This document shows, one piece after another, positions 32,108 through 43,698 of a DNA stretch of 64,000 nucleotides. The DNA comes from Puccinia triticina (lineage: Eukaryota > Basidiomycota > Pucciniomycetes > Pucciniales > Pucciniaceae). Both the position numbers and the translations under genes were made by a program. How positions within the stretch are numbered: position 1 is the first letter of the stretch; each line of letters starts with the position of its first letter. The stretch lies in the NCBI RefSeq assembly GCF_026914185.1, contig NC_070569.1, forward strand, positions 2,976,001-3,040,000. Reading direction: 5' to 3'. Under the pieces are notes generated by a model. It did not search any database. It had not been told where the DNA came from and was given only the letters and a program-made list of their open reading frames with translations.

Positions 32108-34462
32108 TCAAATTAATGTTGGGTGAAAAAAATGAGGAAAGTTTTTTAAGTACCGCTCAAGTCGTTTTTGATATTTATCAAACTTTTCAAGTACAATTGC
32201 TTCTAGCATCTCAATGGTTTCTGAGAAGGATTCATTGGTTCCATTTTGATTTTCTTTGATTTTCTTCAGTTGAATGAGGTATTTGATGTACTGTTCATCA
32301 ATCATTTCCTTTGAATGCTGTGGAAATTCCTTTGCCTCCTTTTCACAAAGACTTGCTGCTAATTCAAAGTGTTTTTCATATTCTTGGAATCTTGGCAATT
32401 TCTTGATATTTGCTATTGTTTCTTGGTCTATTTCAATTTTTTCTCCTTTTGCATTGAGATTGAAGTTTGAAATTCTTCCATTTTTGTTTGAATCAGTCAT
32501 GTATCTGTAGCCTTCTGTGTCTAAAAACTCTTTACAATAATCCAAATTTTCCAATTCCCATGCAACATCATTTGGTTTTTTCTCTGGATCCATTTGGTAT
32601 CTTTTTCTAAGTAATGAAAGCAATTGTTCATCTTGGGTTATATGCATTGGGAACAACTTTCCTAGTTCATACTCAAAGTGGTTAACACTTGAAAACATCC
32701 CAATAGTTTCTTCAAAAGCCCAAAGTTGTTGGAACTCCCTTGATTGCTTGAATTCATTTGAGATCACCTGTGGATATTTTCTCTGGATAAGTTTTTCCAT
32801 GTCATAAATCAATTTGTAATGGGCGAGTGCTCCATATGCATCAATATCACTTGCAAACTTGAAAACAGACAAGTGGGAAATTATATTTTTTAAGAGGATT
32901 ATCATTTCAGCTGATGATCTGGCTTTCCCTGATGTTAATTTTTCAAGAAATTCTTTCCAGATTGGCTCAAATTTATCATAACCAGTAAAAGACGGTAATG
33001 ATTTTCCATATGCAACTCGAGTATGAAGGATTTGGAGCTCTACCTGGTTCCAAGTGTCCTCATCAAAATCTGACATGTTCATACAAAAACAATATCAATA
33101 AGCAAGGATGTTTTTTTCTTATTTACATTATAAAATATACATTTTAAAAGCTCACCCTGGGTAAGCTCCTTAAGTTTGCTATTCTTCAGGTTATTGTCCT
33201 CTGCAATGCTTAATCTGAGGTCATAGTTCAAGTATGTGCTGGGAAATTCATGTTGAGGGTATTTGGCAATAATGAAGCTTGAAAACAATTTGCCATGGTC
33301 ATTTTTATTGAATTCAGAAAGAGCTTCTGGTGAAATGATTCCAAGCTTTTTCAAGTCATAAAATAAATCAATCATCAGTTCAGTCCACTGGGAAATTTTT
33401 GATCTTTCTTCATTTTCAAGACGTTCCAAAGGATTCTGAGTGACAAATTTCACAAACTCCCCAAAAGATGAGAGGGGATCATCTATTGAATTGAGGTGTA
33501 TTATATCCCAAATTTCTGCAGGTAATCCATCTTCTTTTTCTGTTGGTATAAATTCATTGCCTTTTCGAATTAGAATGATCTTTTTATCATAAAGACGCTT
33601 CACAATACACTCCAAAATTGTCATATGCTCAAGGAAATCTTTGGGAAGGATGGTGTCTTTGCTTGAAAATCTGTTTTTAAGCCTGGCAATCTTGCTCATC
33701 ATTTCTTCTTGATGTTGTTCTATAATCAGAAAAAAAGAGTTCATCAGGACAGGAGAATTTGGTGCCGCCACAACAAGGTTTTGATATGCGTACTTTTTAG
33801 CCTTAAATTTTCTGCATCTTTTTGCTGAACAGAAAGTTGACTTTTATGAGGAATTCCCTCCCAATTTGAATCTAAAACAAACATCATCAGATTAATATTC
33901 TAAAAAAGAGATACTTTGTCAATGAAATAATTTTTGTTCTACCTTCTGGTTTGGAGATTTTTTCCCTGGTGGAAGAAGCAGGGTCTTCCTTCTCCTCATC
34001 CTCCAAATCTACAACAGCAATTTGATCCGGATCATTTTTAATTGGAACCATTGACTGCAAATCTTTCATGTAACAATATGAGCAATATTTAAAATAGCAC
34101 TCAAGTCAGAAGCAGCATTATCTTTTGGTTTGAAGATAGTATCAGGAATTGTAAAAATTAGAAAACATACCTGAACTTTCTTCCAAGCCCTTATGTGTAG
34201 AGGGTGTTATTTCTGGGAGATGAAAAGATGAAAGACAGAAGACAAGGATAAACCAAATCCAGAATGGAGACTGCAGATTAGTTTCATTTCCTCTTTTACC
34301 CAATTTTAAGCTCAATAAGTACAAACCTTTCCCATCATCATTGGCAGAAGTCAAGGTCAAATGTGCTCGAGAAGACTTGCCACACATTTGGCTTAATTCC
34401 ATACCGGAGCTCCTTGGATCAAAGCTTGCCAATAGGAATGCCATGATAAATGATTTTTGCAT
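32108..34462 (-). CDS. Lineage-specific six-exon gene, 633 aa, unknown function
   Basis: Minus-strand exons 34462-34327, 34212-34171, 34062-33943, 33871-33794, 33719-33156 and 33069-32108 join without a stop. All five introns are GT-AG, 71-114 nt, and every one is phase 1, so each internal exon is symmetric. The protein is intracellular in character (no signal peptide or membrane helix) and mostly helical-looking. Residues about 74-83 form a hydrophobic VVDL core followed by an acidic run, which resembles a SUMO-interacting motif. No known domain was recognised. Exons are AT-rich against the neighbouring elements. An ATG six codons further in (34,444) is an alternative start, and an acceptor-like TTTTTCAG near 34,482 hints at further 5' exons. 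Confidence 0.7.
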
Positions 34463-34814
34463 GGCCCCACAAGATTTCTGAAAAAAAACCTGAATATTTG
34501 GATCTATGTAACTTATTATGTGAGGGTCTGGCTTGTTGAAAAGTTAAATCAGAGCAATTCAATGACTTGTTGTGTAGTATTGATTGTTGGTGATGAAAAT
34601 GGAGTTTGCTGTGATAAGTAGTTATAGCACCTGGGGAATAGGATGGTCTTGTTATGCAAAATAAGTTTGAGCAGTTGAAAATTATCCAAAAAAATATGAT
34701 AAGAGGCAATGAAATGGTGGGGTGAGGTATAGCAAGTGAAAAAACTTGAAAGGTTTAAGTAAATATATGTCTTTGGGTTTATGGGGGACCCAGTGTAGGA
34801 CGTAGTGGGTTGAG

Positions 34815-35280
34815 GAAATATCCAAGTTTATTAAAGCCTCTGAATCACAAAACAAAAATTCAAGGGTTTCCCCTACAAATATCCAAAAATTACAAAAAAA
34901 AATCAAGGGTTTCCCCTCTACAACTTTTAGAAAAAAAAACATAAAGGGTTTTCCCTCTACAAATTCCAAATTCAACAAAAAAACATAATTTTACAACAAC
35001 AAAAAAATACAACTGTAACCTGTAACCAGCCACCTAACACCAGCAAGCTGATGCACCGTGGCCCACTGTCCATCCCTGTCTAGCAGGGTTAAAAAACAGT
35101 GAGAGGATGACCCCCAGCGCGCCGCATTGAAGGCATTATGCAAAGGGGGGCCAACGAGTTTAGCCCCTCAAACTGCGCAAGTGCAACAGCGGAGGGGGTG
35201 AGGACGAACCGCACGCTGGAAGTACAGCGGCAGAGGACGCCCTGGGGGTATAGCACTCACAACCCCCTTGTTTATATACC
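34815..35280 (+). repeat. Dispersed repeat, direct partner of 23,385-23,815
   Basis: Carries the same ordered blocks as the 23-kb copy, ending in TATATA at about 35,272. Past this point (35,280-35,460) the two copies diverge. Possible solo LTR or promoter-bearing repeat. Confidence 0.6.
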
Positions 35281-35474
35281 CATCGGACTCAACCGTCCAG
35301 CTGTTGCCCACTCTCGCCCAACCCCACCCTCAATGCTACAGCCTGGTCAACAACGCCACCGCCACGTCCCTGCCTCACATCTGATCAAGCAATCCCGCCA
35401 TTTAATCCCTGCGCCATGCTCCCCGTTGCTAAGACACTGGCAATGACCAACAAAAAATATCTGTTGTTACTTGT

Positions 35475-35651
35475 TACTCCATCCCCTGCGCCATCTGGGG
35501 GATGCTGACCTGAGAGAGGAGGGCGTCGATGGTCTGCTGGAGTTCCTCGGTATTGGTGCTGGTGGTTTCCTGGGCTGGTGGGGGTGGTTGGGCTGAGCCT
35601 GAGGCTGCTGCTTGCTGGGAGCGGATGAGGTGTGCGTCCGACCTGGCCATC
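35475..35651 (-). CDS. Small hypothetical ORF, 58 codons, divergent from the HIS6 fragment
   Basis: Minus frame from ATG 35651 to a stop at 35475. The peptide has a Gln/Ala-rich start, a short Pro run, and a helix-like end EELQQTIDALLSQ. It faces the HIS6 fragment across an 84-bp T-rich gap, which could be a shared promoter. It may instead be the last exon of a spliced gene. Confidence 0.25.
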
Positions 35652-35734
35652 TAATTCTGGCTTTTTTCTTTCTTTCTTTTTTTTTTTTCACCCCGCTTTG
35701 ACTACTTCGACCAACCAGCCAAGCCCCGCACAGG

Positions 35735-36163
35735 ATGACCCTCTTCCGAGCCTGCCTCGATCTCCACGCCGGCCAAGTTGAGCACCACCACTCTCCCCCC
35801 TCTTCCCTCCTCACCATATCTCATCCGATTCTTCCCCAGGTCAAGCAGATCGTCGGTGGCTCATTGGACCTGCGTGAACCGGACAAGCTCAAGACCAACT
35901 TTGAATCATTGTTTGTTTGCTCATCCTCCAAGAAGAAATACGCACGCATAATCATCAGCTTGTTTTTGGGTAGACAACCGATCAAATATTATACCGACCT
36001 GTACAGATAACACCAGCTCACGGGCACCCATCTGATCAAACTAGGCCCAGCAAACGACGAGGTTGCCCGGCGAGCACTAGAATCCTGGCCGGGCCAGATC
36101 CAGGTCGGCGGAGGGATCAACCTGGAAAACGCACAGCAGTGGATCAACGCCGGCGCATCAAAG
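35735..36163 (+). pseudogene. 5' fragment of a HIS6 gene (ProFAR isomerase)
   Basis: Exons 35735-35776, 35840-35910 and 35974-36163 (introns GT-AG, 63 and 63 nt) encode FRACLDLHAGQ, VKQIVGGSLDL, a KTNFES segment, YYTDLYR, then HQLTGTHLIKLGPANDE and QVGGGINLENAQQW to GASK. This is the N-terminal part of the TIM-barrel enzyme 5'-ProFAR isomerase of histidine synthesis (HIS6 in yeast), including the first-strand Asp and the VGGGI phosphate loop. A TAA codon (36008-36010) interrupts exon 3, and the second half of the enzyme, with the other catalytic Asp, is absent. It ends near a GTTTAT donor-like site only 250 bp before the homeodomain gene. It is a truncated, non-functional copy. Confidence 0.78.
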
Positions 36164-36421
36164 GTTTATCTCCCAAAGTCAAAGCCATCCCCACCCCAGA
36201 TTCGAGCAGCTCTGGCCGCTCGAGAAATTCTCGAGACCGGGAGGGCGGTGGGAATGGACAGCGCCGTGGAAGGGATTCTTCGTCTTCTTCATCTGGTCAC
36301 GGCGGAGCTCGCCTGAAAGAAACGATCACTACCCATACTGAATCAAGGAGAAATAAACCATAACGCGCACGAGATCAAAGAAAGCTTGCTTGGATTCGAC
36401 GGACGTGGCGGCCCGAGTTTA

Positions 36422-37111
36422 ATGTCTGATTTTAACGGCTTGCCCGATTCAACCACCTCAAATTATCATACCGAAAGGTTCCCTGAAGCTGGTGAGAGCT
36501 CTTCCCAGCTTTCATGGGATATGAGGACGCGGTCCTCCCCATCCCGTTCCCCATCTTACGATCCGAGTGAGCCTGCGAAATACCTCGACATGAACACTTC
36601 TGCTCACCTCGGCTCCTCAGCTCTCATCTCGTCCCTGCGTACATCAGGGGGTTCTCCCTCCAAAATCGTGGCTCATGGCGGCACTCGAGAACCTGATAAA
36701 AGTACGAGTTCTGGAAAAAAGCAAAACTCGCCACAGATGACTGGAAATCGAGAATACCAAGCGAATCAAAAACGAGTAGGAAGTCTGATTGATATACATC
36801 ATCTAACGAACCATGTGCCGAGAAGAAGGTTAACTGTCGAGCAGGAACAGATACTCTTGAGGCGTTTCGCAGTTCAAGAGTATCTTAGTAAACGTGAGAT
36901 GGAAGAACTCGCGGAGAAGTTAAAAATACCAACAAGTCAATTGAGGACATGGTACGCGGATGCTTTCCTAACTTCTTTCCCGTTCTCTTGTTTTCTGTAG
37001 GGTGCTGCTTGACTGATTGTCCTCGGCATCAGGTTTGGGAATAGGAGATCAAAGCTTAAAGCTGCTGTTAGACAGAAGGCAAAGATGGAGGCGGGAATGG
37101 GGCACTTGTGA
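36422..37111 (+). CDS. Homeodomain protein, two exons, 202 aa
   Basis: Exon 36422-36951, GT-AG intron (36952-37032), exon 37033-37111. The first 130 residues are Ser/Pro/Gly-rich and probably disordered. From about residue 137 comes a basic RRRLT start, then QILLRRF, LSKREMEELAEKL and a third helix QLRTWFGNRRSKLK, where the W-F-x-N-R-R core marks DNA recognition. The intron falls inside the Trp codon of WF, so the DNA-contact helix exists only after splicing. A basic 17-residue tail ends the protein. Likely a nuclear DNA-binding regulator; targets unknown. The start is the first ATG of a longer open frame that reaches back to 36,386, so further 5' exons are possible. Confidence 0.75.
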
Positions 37112-37618
37112 GCTTTGGAACCCAAGGCGCGCAAATAGACCAAGTATTGAAGCTAACTTGGAGAATGTTCACTAGGACTGACGCCGAACTCAGAAGCCTC
37201 AGCAAGAGAAGCTAAGGAGAAGATAGAATCCGATTCTTGCCAGCTTTGCTGAAAGATAAAAAAGGAGATTATGACTTTCTTCCTTTCCTTTCGAGTGAGG
37301 TAAAATCAACCCGAAAAATGAAGAGAAAGAATGATGTCTGTTCAACATATCATTCATCTGCAACGTTGATACTTCCTATCGAAATTGTTTAATTGAATTT
37401 CTATTGATCCTTTCGTACTTCCGCTCACCCCCAAAATCTCTTCAAAGGGAATCCCATGTCCAAAACAATATGATCTATAGAGCTCATTATTCAACTGATC
37501 AAATTAAGTAGCTGGCTCATAGAAAACCCCGCCTGTTACATCAATTGCTCCACTTTTCTCAAGACTTGTCTCAATATTACACTTTCAGCCCCAAATAATG
37601 TTTTTCACTGTAAAAAAT

Positions 37619-40600
37619 GGGTCGCTGTTTTTTTGCAACCCATATTTTACAACCCTTATAGGTTGTAAAACCGCAGGGATGCAAAAATCCACAAAATGTG
37701 TCATTTTATGGATTTTTGCAACCCATCAAGAAAAAATCTGAGTTGCAAAAAAAAGGATTGCAATATTTAGATTGCAAATTTGTCCCAGGATGGCCTGAAG
37801 AGCAATTTTACGACTCATTTTTTACAAACCATATGGATTGCAAGATATATCTGCCGCAAAATTACTTTATAACTTGCAAATTAACAATTTCACAACCCAT
37901 TGGCGTGCAACCCATTATGAATTGCAATATATGGTTTGTGAAATAGAAATAACTAAGGGGCAAAATGTAATTTTACAACCCTTACCTTACAAACCTCACA
38001 AAAAAATGATTTTTTTCGAGGCACAAGTGGAAAATTGAGCAAGAAAGAAACTTGGGATACTTTGCAAGTCAATCAATCACTCAGGAAAAAAGGAAAACAG
38101 AACAGAAAAGAAACAAGGAAACAAGAAGTGAAAACAAGCAGTATCACTTTTTTTGGCGGGTAGATCGCCGTCTTGCGCTTTCAGGTGGTAAGGGCGGGCT
38201 TGGAGGCTTTGAATCGGGACGTAATTCATCACCTGAGGCCGGTAACTTAGGCAATTTGAGCAGTAATCGAAGTCGTGAGGCAGGCTGAGACTTTGGAGGT
38301 GGCTTCTGAGACTGTACGGAATTCTCTTCGGCAGCGGCAGTGTGATTGGCCAGGAAGGATTCGTCTTCCCCAGTCTGAATGGTTTCGTCGCCAGGATTAA
38401 GCAAGGAATCGTCGCAGGCTGTCTCGGCCGTCTGATCAAGCAAAGACGCGTCGCCGGCCGTTTGATTGGCAAGGAAGGAACCTTCGGCGGTGTGATTCGC
38501 AATGGATTCGTCGCCGGCCGTCTGATTACCAAGGAATGAGTCGTCGGCTTGAAGAATATGGGCCACATCCGACTCGACTTCTGCCTCTTCGGATTCCTTG
38601 AATGAGGCGGACTTCTTCTGGATTTTCTTCTTGTTTCCTTTTGTTCTCTTGTTGCCAGACGCAGATTTCGCCTTCTCCTTCTTTTTGCCAGATGAAGGGG
38701 TTTGTTCAACGTCGTCCTTGTTGTTTGAAGTCGGTCGTTGGCTTGAGGAACTGGTTTCCCGGTGTGCGATCGAGGTGGAGTTGTGTGATATGTTCAATAT
38801 CGATTTCATTTCTTTGAAGGGGACATCCCCAGCAGCATCTGGATTGTCTTCCAGAATCCTTTGGATTGAGCTGTCCACGTATTCTTCCTCGGATTCATTC
38901 CACGTACGTGAATACAAGACCCACGCCGTATACATCTCGGCTCCAGCAATAGAACTCGGCACTCGATTGATTTGCTGAGCATAGCCGTCATTCTCGCCAT
39001 CGTTATGCATCCAAACAGCCGTCAAACTACCTTTTTCAGCGGAGATATTGGCGCTCCGAAGGACCTTACACCAGTAATGGGCTCTGTTCCAGTATCCGCG
39101 AGAAATGAGTGTGTAAGTTTGGCCTCCGACTTTCAACTTGAAAGGCCAATCAGTTGTGGCCATGAAGCTGTCCCGGCGAGGCACATCATCAATGTGGCTG
39201 ACCTCAACATGGAAGTTGAGGTGAAGAGGGGGAGGGAGGTCGTCAAAGGTAAGCTTGCAACGATCAATCAGATAGTGTGCCGACGGCTGAGAGACTCCAA
39301 CGTTAACGCAAATTTCATCCTCGGATGTGCCAATCGAAACTATCGCTTTCTTTGACTTCCTTTTGGGCTTGGCCTTAGTATTCGGGTGGGTCGGGAACTG
39401 CGATTCTTGACATGCCTTACACACAAGGCCAGAGGTACTTATCAAACCGGTCGTTTGCCAGAGTTCCACAAGCGTAGCAACATCGGAATACGGGATCCTA
39501 TTCGAATCAAACATCTGAGGCTTGATAGTCAATACATGTAATGTCCGGGAAGCTCGGGTAGGATGTGATTGGAGTGTTTCAGGCTTGAGTTCACAAGTAA
39601 ACGTCCTGCGTTCGCGAATCGAGAACAGTTTCTTGTATTCTGGGCTCTGGTGGAGTTTGGGATCGAGGACTAGCTCCATGAAATAATTGGCCGAGCTGAA
39701 CGCCCCAGGTATGAAGCTTGCAGGGTATTGTGCGTTGAGAACATCGAACAGGTGATTTTGGCCCCGGGTTATAGTCAATCGGATTGAGCAGCCTCCGTTT
39801 AATTCACCAGTGGATCGACACGAGAAATGATGCGCTAAGTGGGTGAAGAGGTCCTTTCCCTTTCCGCTGATCCCACGAAGCCATAATGGGGAGAACAATG
39901 CGTACATCGATTCCAATCCGGCTGCTAGCCAGCAACGATTGTTCTTTTTGGAGGCGGAGTTTGCTCGATAGGAGGGATAGGCGGCCCAGAGGCTTTTGTT
40001 GTGGTTTCTGGAGTTTGGGGGCCGTCCAAGCTTAGCTCTCTTATTCCCTTCGATCAGACTGTCAGTCGTGTCCGGTGGTCTTCCATCGTTGACAAACTTT
40101 TCGGCTCGCTTTCGCTTCTTGGCTAATCCTAAAGTCGATCCGATGTCTTTGTTATCACGTCCGTATTTGATTGGAACGCCCTTCATTGCGGCACACCAGT
40201 CCTTTTCCAGCATGTCGACGAATGTGTAGAGGTCAATCATTCCGACCATCAGGCACTGCCTTCCTTCGCTAAAGTGCAACAAACAGAGTCGGATGTCAGC
40301 TCAATACATACACCAACAGTAAAGGAGATTTACCTGAGCCAATAGTATGTCCGGTGCAAGCTCTCCTGGGCATTTGTAGTCTCAGGAAGTCCATCTCCAT
40401 CGGGCGTGTCCTCAAGCCGTTGTTCTTGGGATGGAAACAAAAGGGCCTCGATATCGGAAACGGTCCACCAGTCAAGCCATTTCCGGACTTTAGGAAAACG
40501 ATGACGGATATAGTCAACCTTCTGCTCATGCGTTTGATCACCCGGCTTGGACCGATCGAGGAGACCCATACAAGCCTTTCGGAAAGGCTCCTGTGAATAT

Positions 40601-43565
40601 GTAAGTCATAAAGCAAAAAAATCAGCATGATAAATAAGGTTTGTAAATTTCGATGAGTGAATTTTGCAAAGCAATATAGATTGTAAAATTCACATTTACA
40701 ATCCATTATGCATCGCAAAATGGAATTTTGCGAATCATTAATCAGAAAAATCAACAGATCATACATACCTCTTGATCCGCAGTGATGAGCGACCGGTTGC
40801 GTTTGATGCGTGTGACTGACTGGCGATAATGCTTGCGGCATCCTTTCAACATGCCCCTGACCTCTTTGCGAGTTCCCTGTCGGAATACTTCGAGGTAAGC
40901 GGACACGAAGCCCTCGACTTGAGCTGACGAGAAGTCTACGACCTCGCGGACTAGTGTGTCCCTCTCGGCGGGGGTGATCGGAGCCGCCAGAAACTGCCGG
41001 AATAGTGTAGCAAAGTGGATTTTGTAGTATTGTTCGCTAAGACCTCGAATCCAAGTGAGCTGAATAGGTATCCATCGTTTAAGATCTTCACAGAACATAG
41101 ACGTCGTCAATAGGTATCCCGTCTCGAAGTACCGGTAAGTCACGTCGGAGATGAGACCGCCGCTGTACACTTTGTTGTCCTTATCGCGAGCCAGCAAGCG
41201 ATCTGACATCCATTTTGTCTGGAAGGTGAAATGCTCGGCCTTTGGCATGAACGAGCTGGAGATTATCCACAGACCCCGCCTGTTGAGAAAAGACAATATT
41301 CTTAGTCAGATGCAATCAAAATTATACATAAAATGTATTAAAACAACTTACGATGCCCATCCAAACATGTCCAATATGAATTTGTCCCCCACGCCGGCGC
41401 CGAGTTTGTCAGGAGCTAATCCTAACTCAGCAAGGATGCATCGACGGTAATAGGCCAGCCGATCTCTGTTCTGATAGGACTCGTGGATTGAAACTACACT
41501 TCCGAAAGCTGAATGGGGATCGGTGGGCTTCCCCATCTACAAAGAATGGGAGGGTAACAAGATCAGACTGGAGGAAACCTATGGGATGTAATGGATTTTA
41601 AAAGAAGGGTTGCAAAAATGAAGGTTGTAAAAGAAGGGTTGCAAAAATGAAAAGAAACAAAATGGGAGAGAAAATAGTTACCTTGAGCTTTAAAGCTCCA
41701 GCCTTGGGGTTTTTCTTGATTTCTTCTTTCAATTCCTCCTTTGCAAGCGGGTCGGGCTTCTTGGCGACAGGCCACGGATGAGGGTGGACGCCCTTATGCC
41801 GGAGGATCCCCCATCCTGATGGGAGATGGTGGTCGATTCGAACCGCTACGGAATCGGGACATTTGACATGTCGAACGGTGCCTTTGCACTTGCCTACCAA
41901 TCCTTGACATTTGATTTTACTGCATGGTTTGTAAAATAACGATCGTAAAAAATGAGTTGTAAAATTAGTTTGCAACCCATATGTCCAAAAAACCGCTGGC
42001 AGGAGAGGAGAAGAAGACTCACCCTTGTTCCAGCTTTTCCTGTCCTCCTTTTCCAGTTGGGGGAGGCCCAGTCCATTCGCATGACGAGTTATCGCAGACC
42101 AGAGCTCCAAGACAGAAGTAGCGTGTCACCTTCCAGGTCCTGTTGCTGCGATAGCTCGTAGTTTGGGTCTTCGAAAACCCAACGGAGCCGAAGTTGGTGA
42201 CATTGTCTTGAGGCAGGCGAACAAACGTGGTCCTTCCGTTTGGGTAGATCGGATAGCCTTGCTTGTCGAGGGTACACCCGTGATCTATGTAGGTCTCGTA
42301 CGACTTGCTCATATCCGGAAGGAACCATTCCTTCTCGGACGGTCTTCTCTTGGGTAATGCATCGTCATCTTCATCTTGATCTTCATCGGAGCCATCCCCT
42401 TCGTCATCTGCATCATCAGAGGAGGTAGAGTCAGACGTCTCGGGCTGCTGATAGTGGCGGTCGTTGTTGATCTTAGTTTGGTGGCTGTTCTTTCTGATCT
42501 TTGGCAACGGGGGCGATACGTTCTTCCTGTTTTTCGAAGACGGGCAAAAAGAAGATTTAGTTCTGTTCTTCGGCGACGGGGGCAAATTTTCTTGGTCGTC
42601 CGAAGAAGGTTCTTTGTCGTCCGAATCATCAGGAAGGGAGTTAGGATCAGACAAATAGGACTCTTCAGACGTTTCGGATGCTTCAGAGGCGATGGAAGCT
42701 TCAGGGAGCTGATACTCAGAGTCCTCGTCGCTCTTGGTCACAATCTTGGACCTCGATTGGGATAGCTTTCTTTTGACAATTGGCGACGGGGGTGATTTCT
42801 GTTTTTTTCCTTTCTTCGTGAGCAATGCCGGAGAGTTTTTCTTTGGGGGCTTTACTTTGATCTTTTCGGACGATTTTGTATGTTTTGGGGTGTTCAAGAG
42901 CGGCATCTCTTCAGAAGACGAAGAACAAGGTGTTGGCGGGTCAGCGGTGGTGGTTTCCTTGTTCAAATCTGAGGGGCACGGCGAGTCAATGGGACTAAGG
43001 GGTGGGATCAAGGGATGGATGAGATTTCCAACGCTGAAGGGGCTGATTGGGGTGATCGGGCTTGATGGAATTGGGGTGATGGGGCTAGATTCCGGAATGA
43101 ACAGTCGAGGGCTGGTGTTAGCGGCCGGTTCAATCGTGCCATTCGGGTCGGTGACGGTCGTTGGAGTCGGATTCGCCATCAGGGTTCTTTCGATTGCAAA
43201 TTGAGTTCACATGTGATGTAAAATTATATCTCACGGGCTTGTAAAGCTTATTTACATAGCATATTTTGCATGCGATACTAGGTTGCAAGAACTTAGCTTG
43301 TGAAATTACATATGCAAAGCTTGTAACGTAATTTCACAACCGCATCATGCGAGAGTTGCAAGACATGGTTTGTGAATTTAGTCCATATGCATGTCTGACG
43401 CAATTTTACATACTATTATTTGCAACCTATTTATTTACATACGTCCAAATTAGCCCTATGGGTTGTAAAATTGCATAACACCCCGGGGGCTATGGAACTT
43501 TACAACCCATCGGTTTTACAACCCATAAGGGTTGTAAAAGATGGTTTGCAAAATTCACTTAACCG
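37619..43565 (-). mobile_element. Complete MULE/KDZ-like DNA transposon, 5,947 bp
   Basis: A perfect 9-bp direct repeat GTAAAAAAT flanks it (37610-37618 and 43566-43574). The ends are inverted: from about 12 bp in, TTTTGCAACCCAT and TTACAACCCTTATAGG match the other end (TTTTGCAAACCAT, TTACAACCCTTATGGG) over about 45 bp. Both subterminal regions (37,620-38,000 and 43,190-43,560) are dense in GGTTGTAAAA/TTTTACAACC words. A 9-bp duplication is the Mutator-like norm. It carries one gene on the minus strand, with no stop in any exon. The perfect duplication and open gene suggest a recent insertion. Confidence 0.9.
38144..43179 (-). CDS. Transposase with GCM-like zinc finger and C-terminal USP-like peptidase domain, six exons, 1,490 aa
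   Basis: Exons 43179-42023, 41919-41682, 41536-41352, 41279-40769, 40590-40334 and 40268-38144 join in one open frame of 1,490 residues; all five introns are GT-AG. Residues 1-340 are Ser/Pro/acidic and disordered. About 355-430 form a GCM/WRKY-like zinc finger (CDNSSC, CQGLVGKC, then a His-rich HKGVHPHP). The DDE core has Asp 572 (LISDVTYRYF), Asp 642 (VVDFSSAQ), a GCRKHY motif and Glu 773 (TTNAQESLH), as in MULE/KDZ transposases. From about 890 comes a peptidase-like module: Cys 895 in NRCWLAAGLE, His 1180 in AHYW, Asp 1206 in VWMHND, and a YTAWVLYSR end, the C19 (ubiquitin-specific protease) order. A tail with repeated NQTAGDES-type units and a basic end follows. Predicted to excise and insert its element; the peptidase role is inferred. 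Confidence 0.85.
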
Positions 43566-43698
43566 GTAAAAAATAGAGAACCACCTGGGCCATGTAAACA
43601 ACAAACTGAGTCTTCTTGAAGCAAAAAATAAATCATTGTCCATGGTGATCTACATGTGGATTATAAGCTGTGAAGGATGCCAGCAAACAGTACCAACA

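Noticed and set aside
23385..35280. One giant LTR element bounded by the two 430-bp repeats
   Set aside because: No TG..CA ends, primer site or target duplication could be seen, and the interior genes are unrelated to retroelements.
36008..36010. TAA in HIS6 exon 3 as an unspliced intron signal
   Set aside because: No donor/acceptor pair around it keeps the conserved HQLTG segment in frame, and the downstream half of the enzyme is missing anyway.
36139..36363. Ser/Arg-rich ORF before the homeodomain gene
   Set aside because: It overlaps the end of the HIS6 fragment in another frame and has no splice link to the homeodomain exon.
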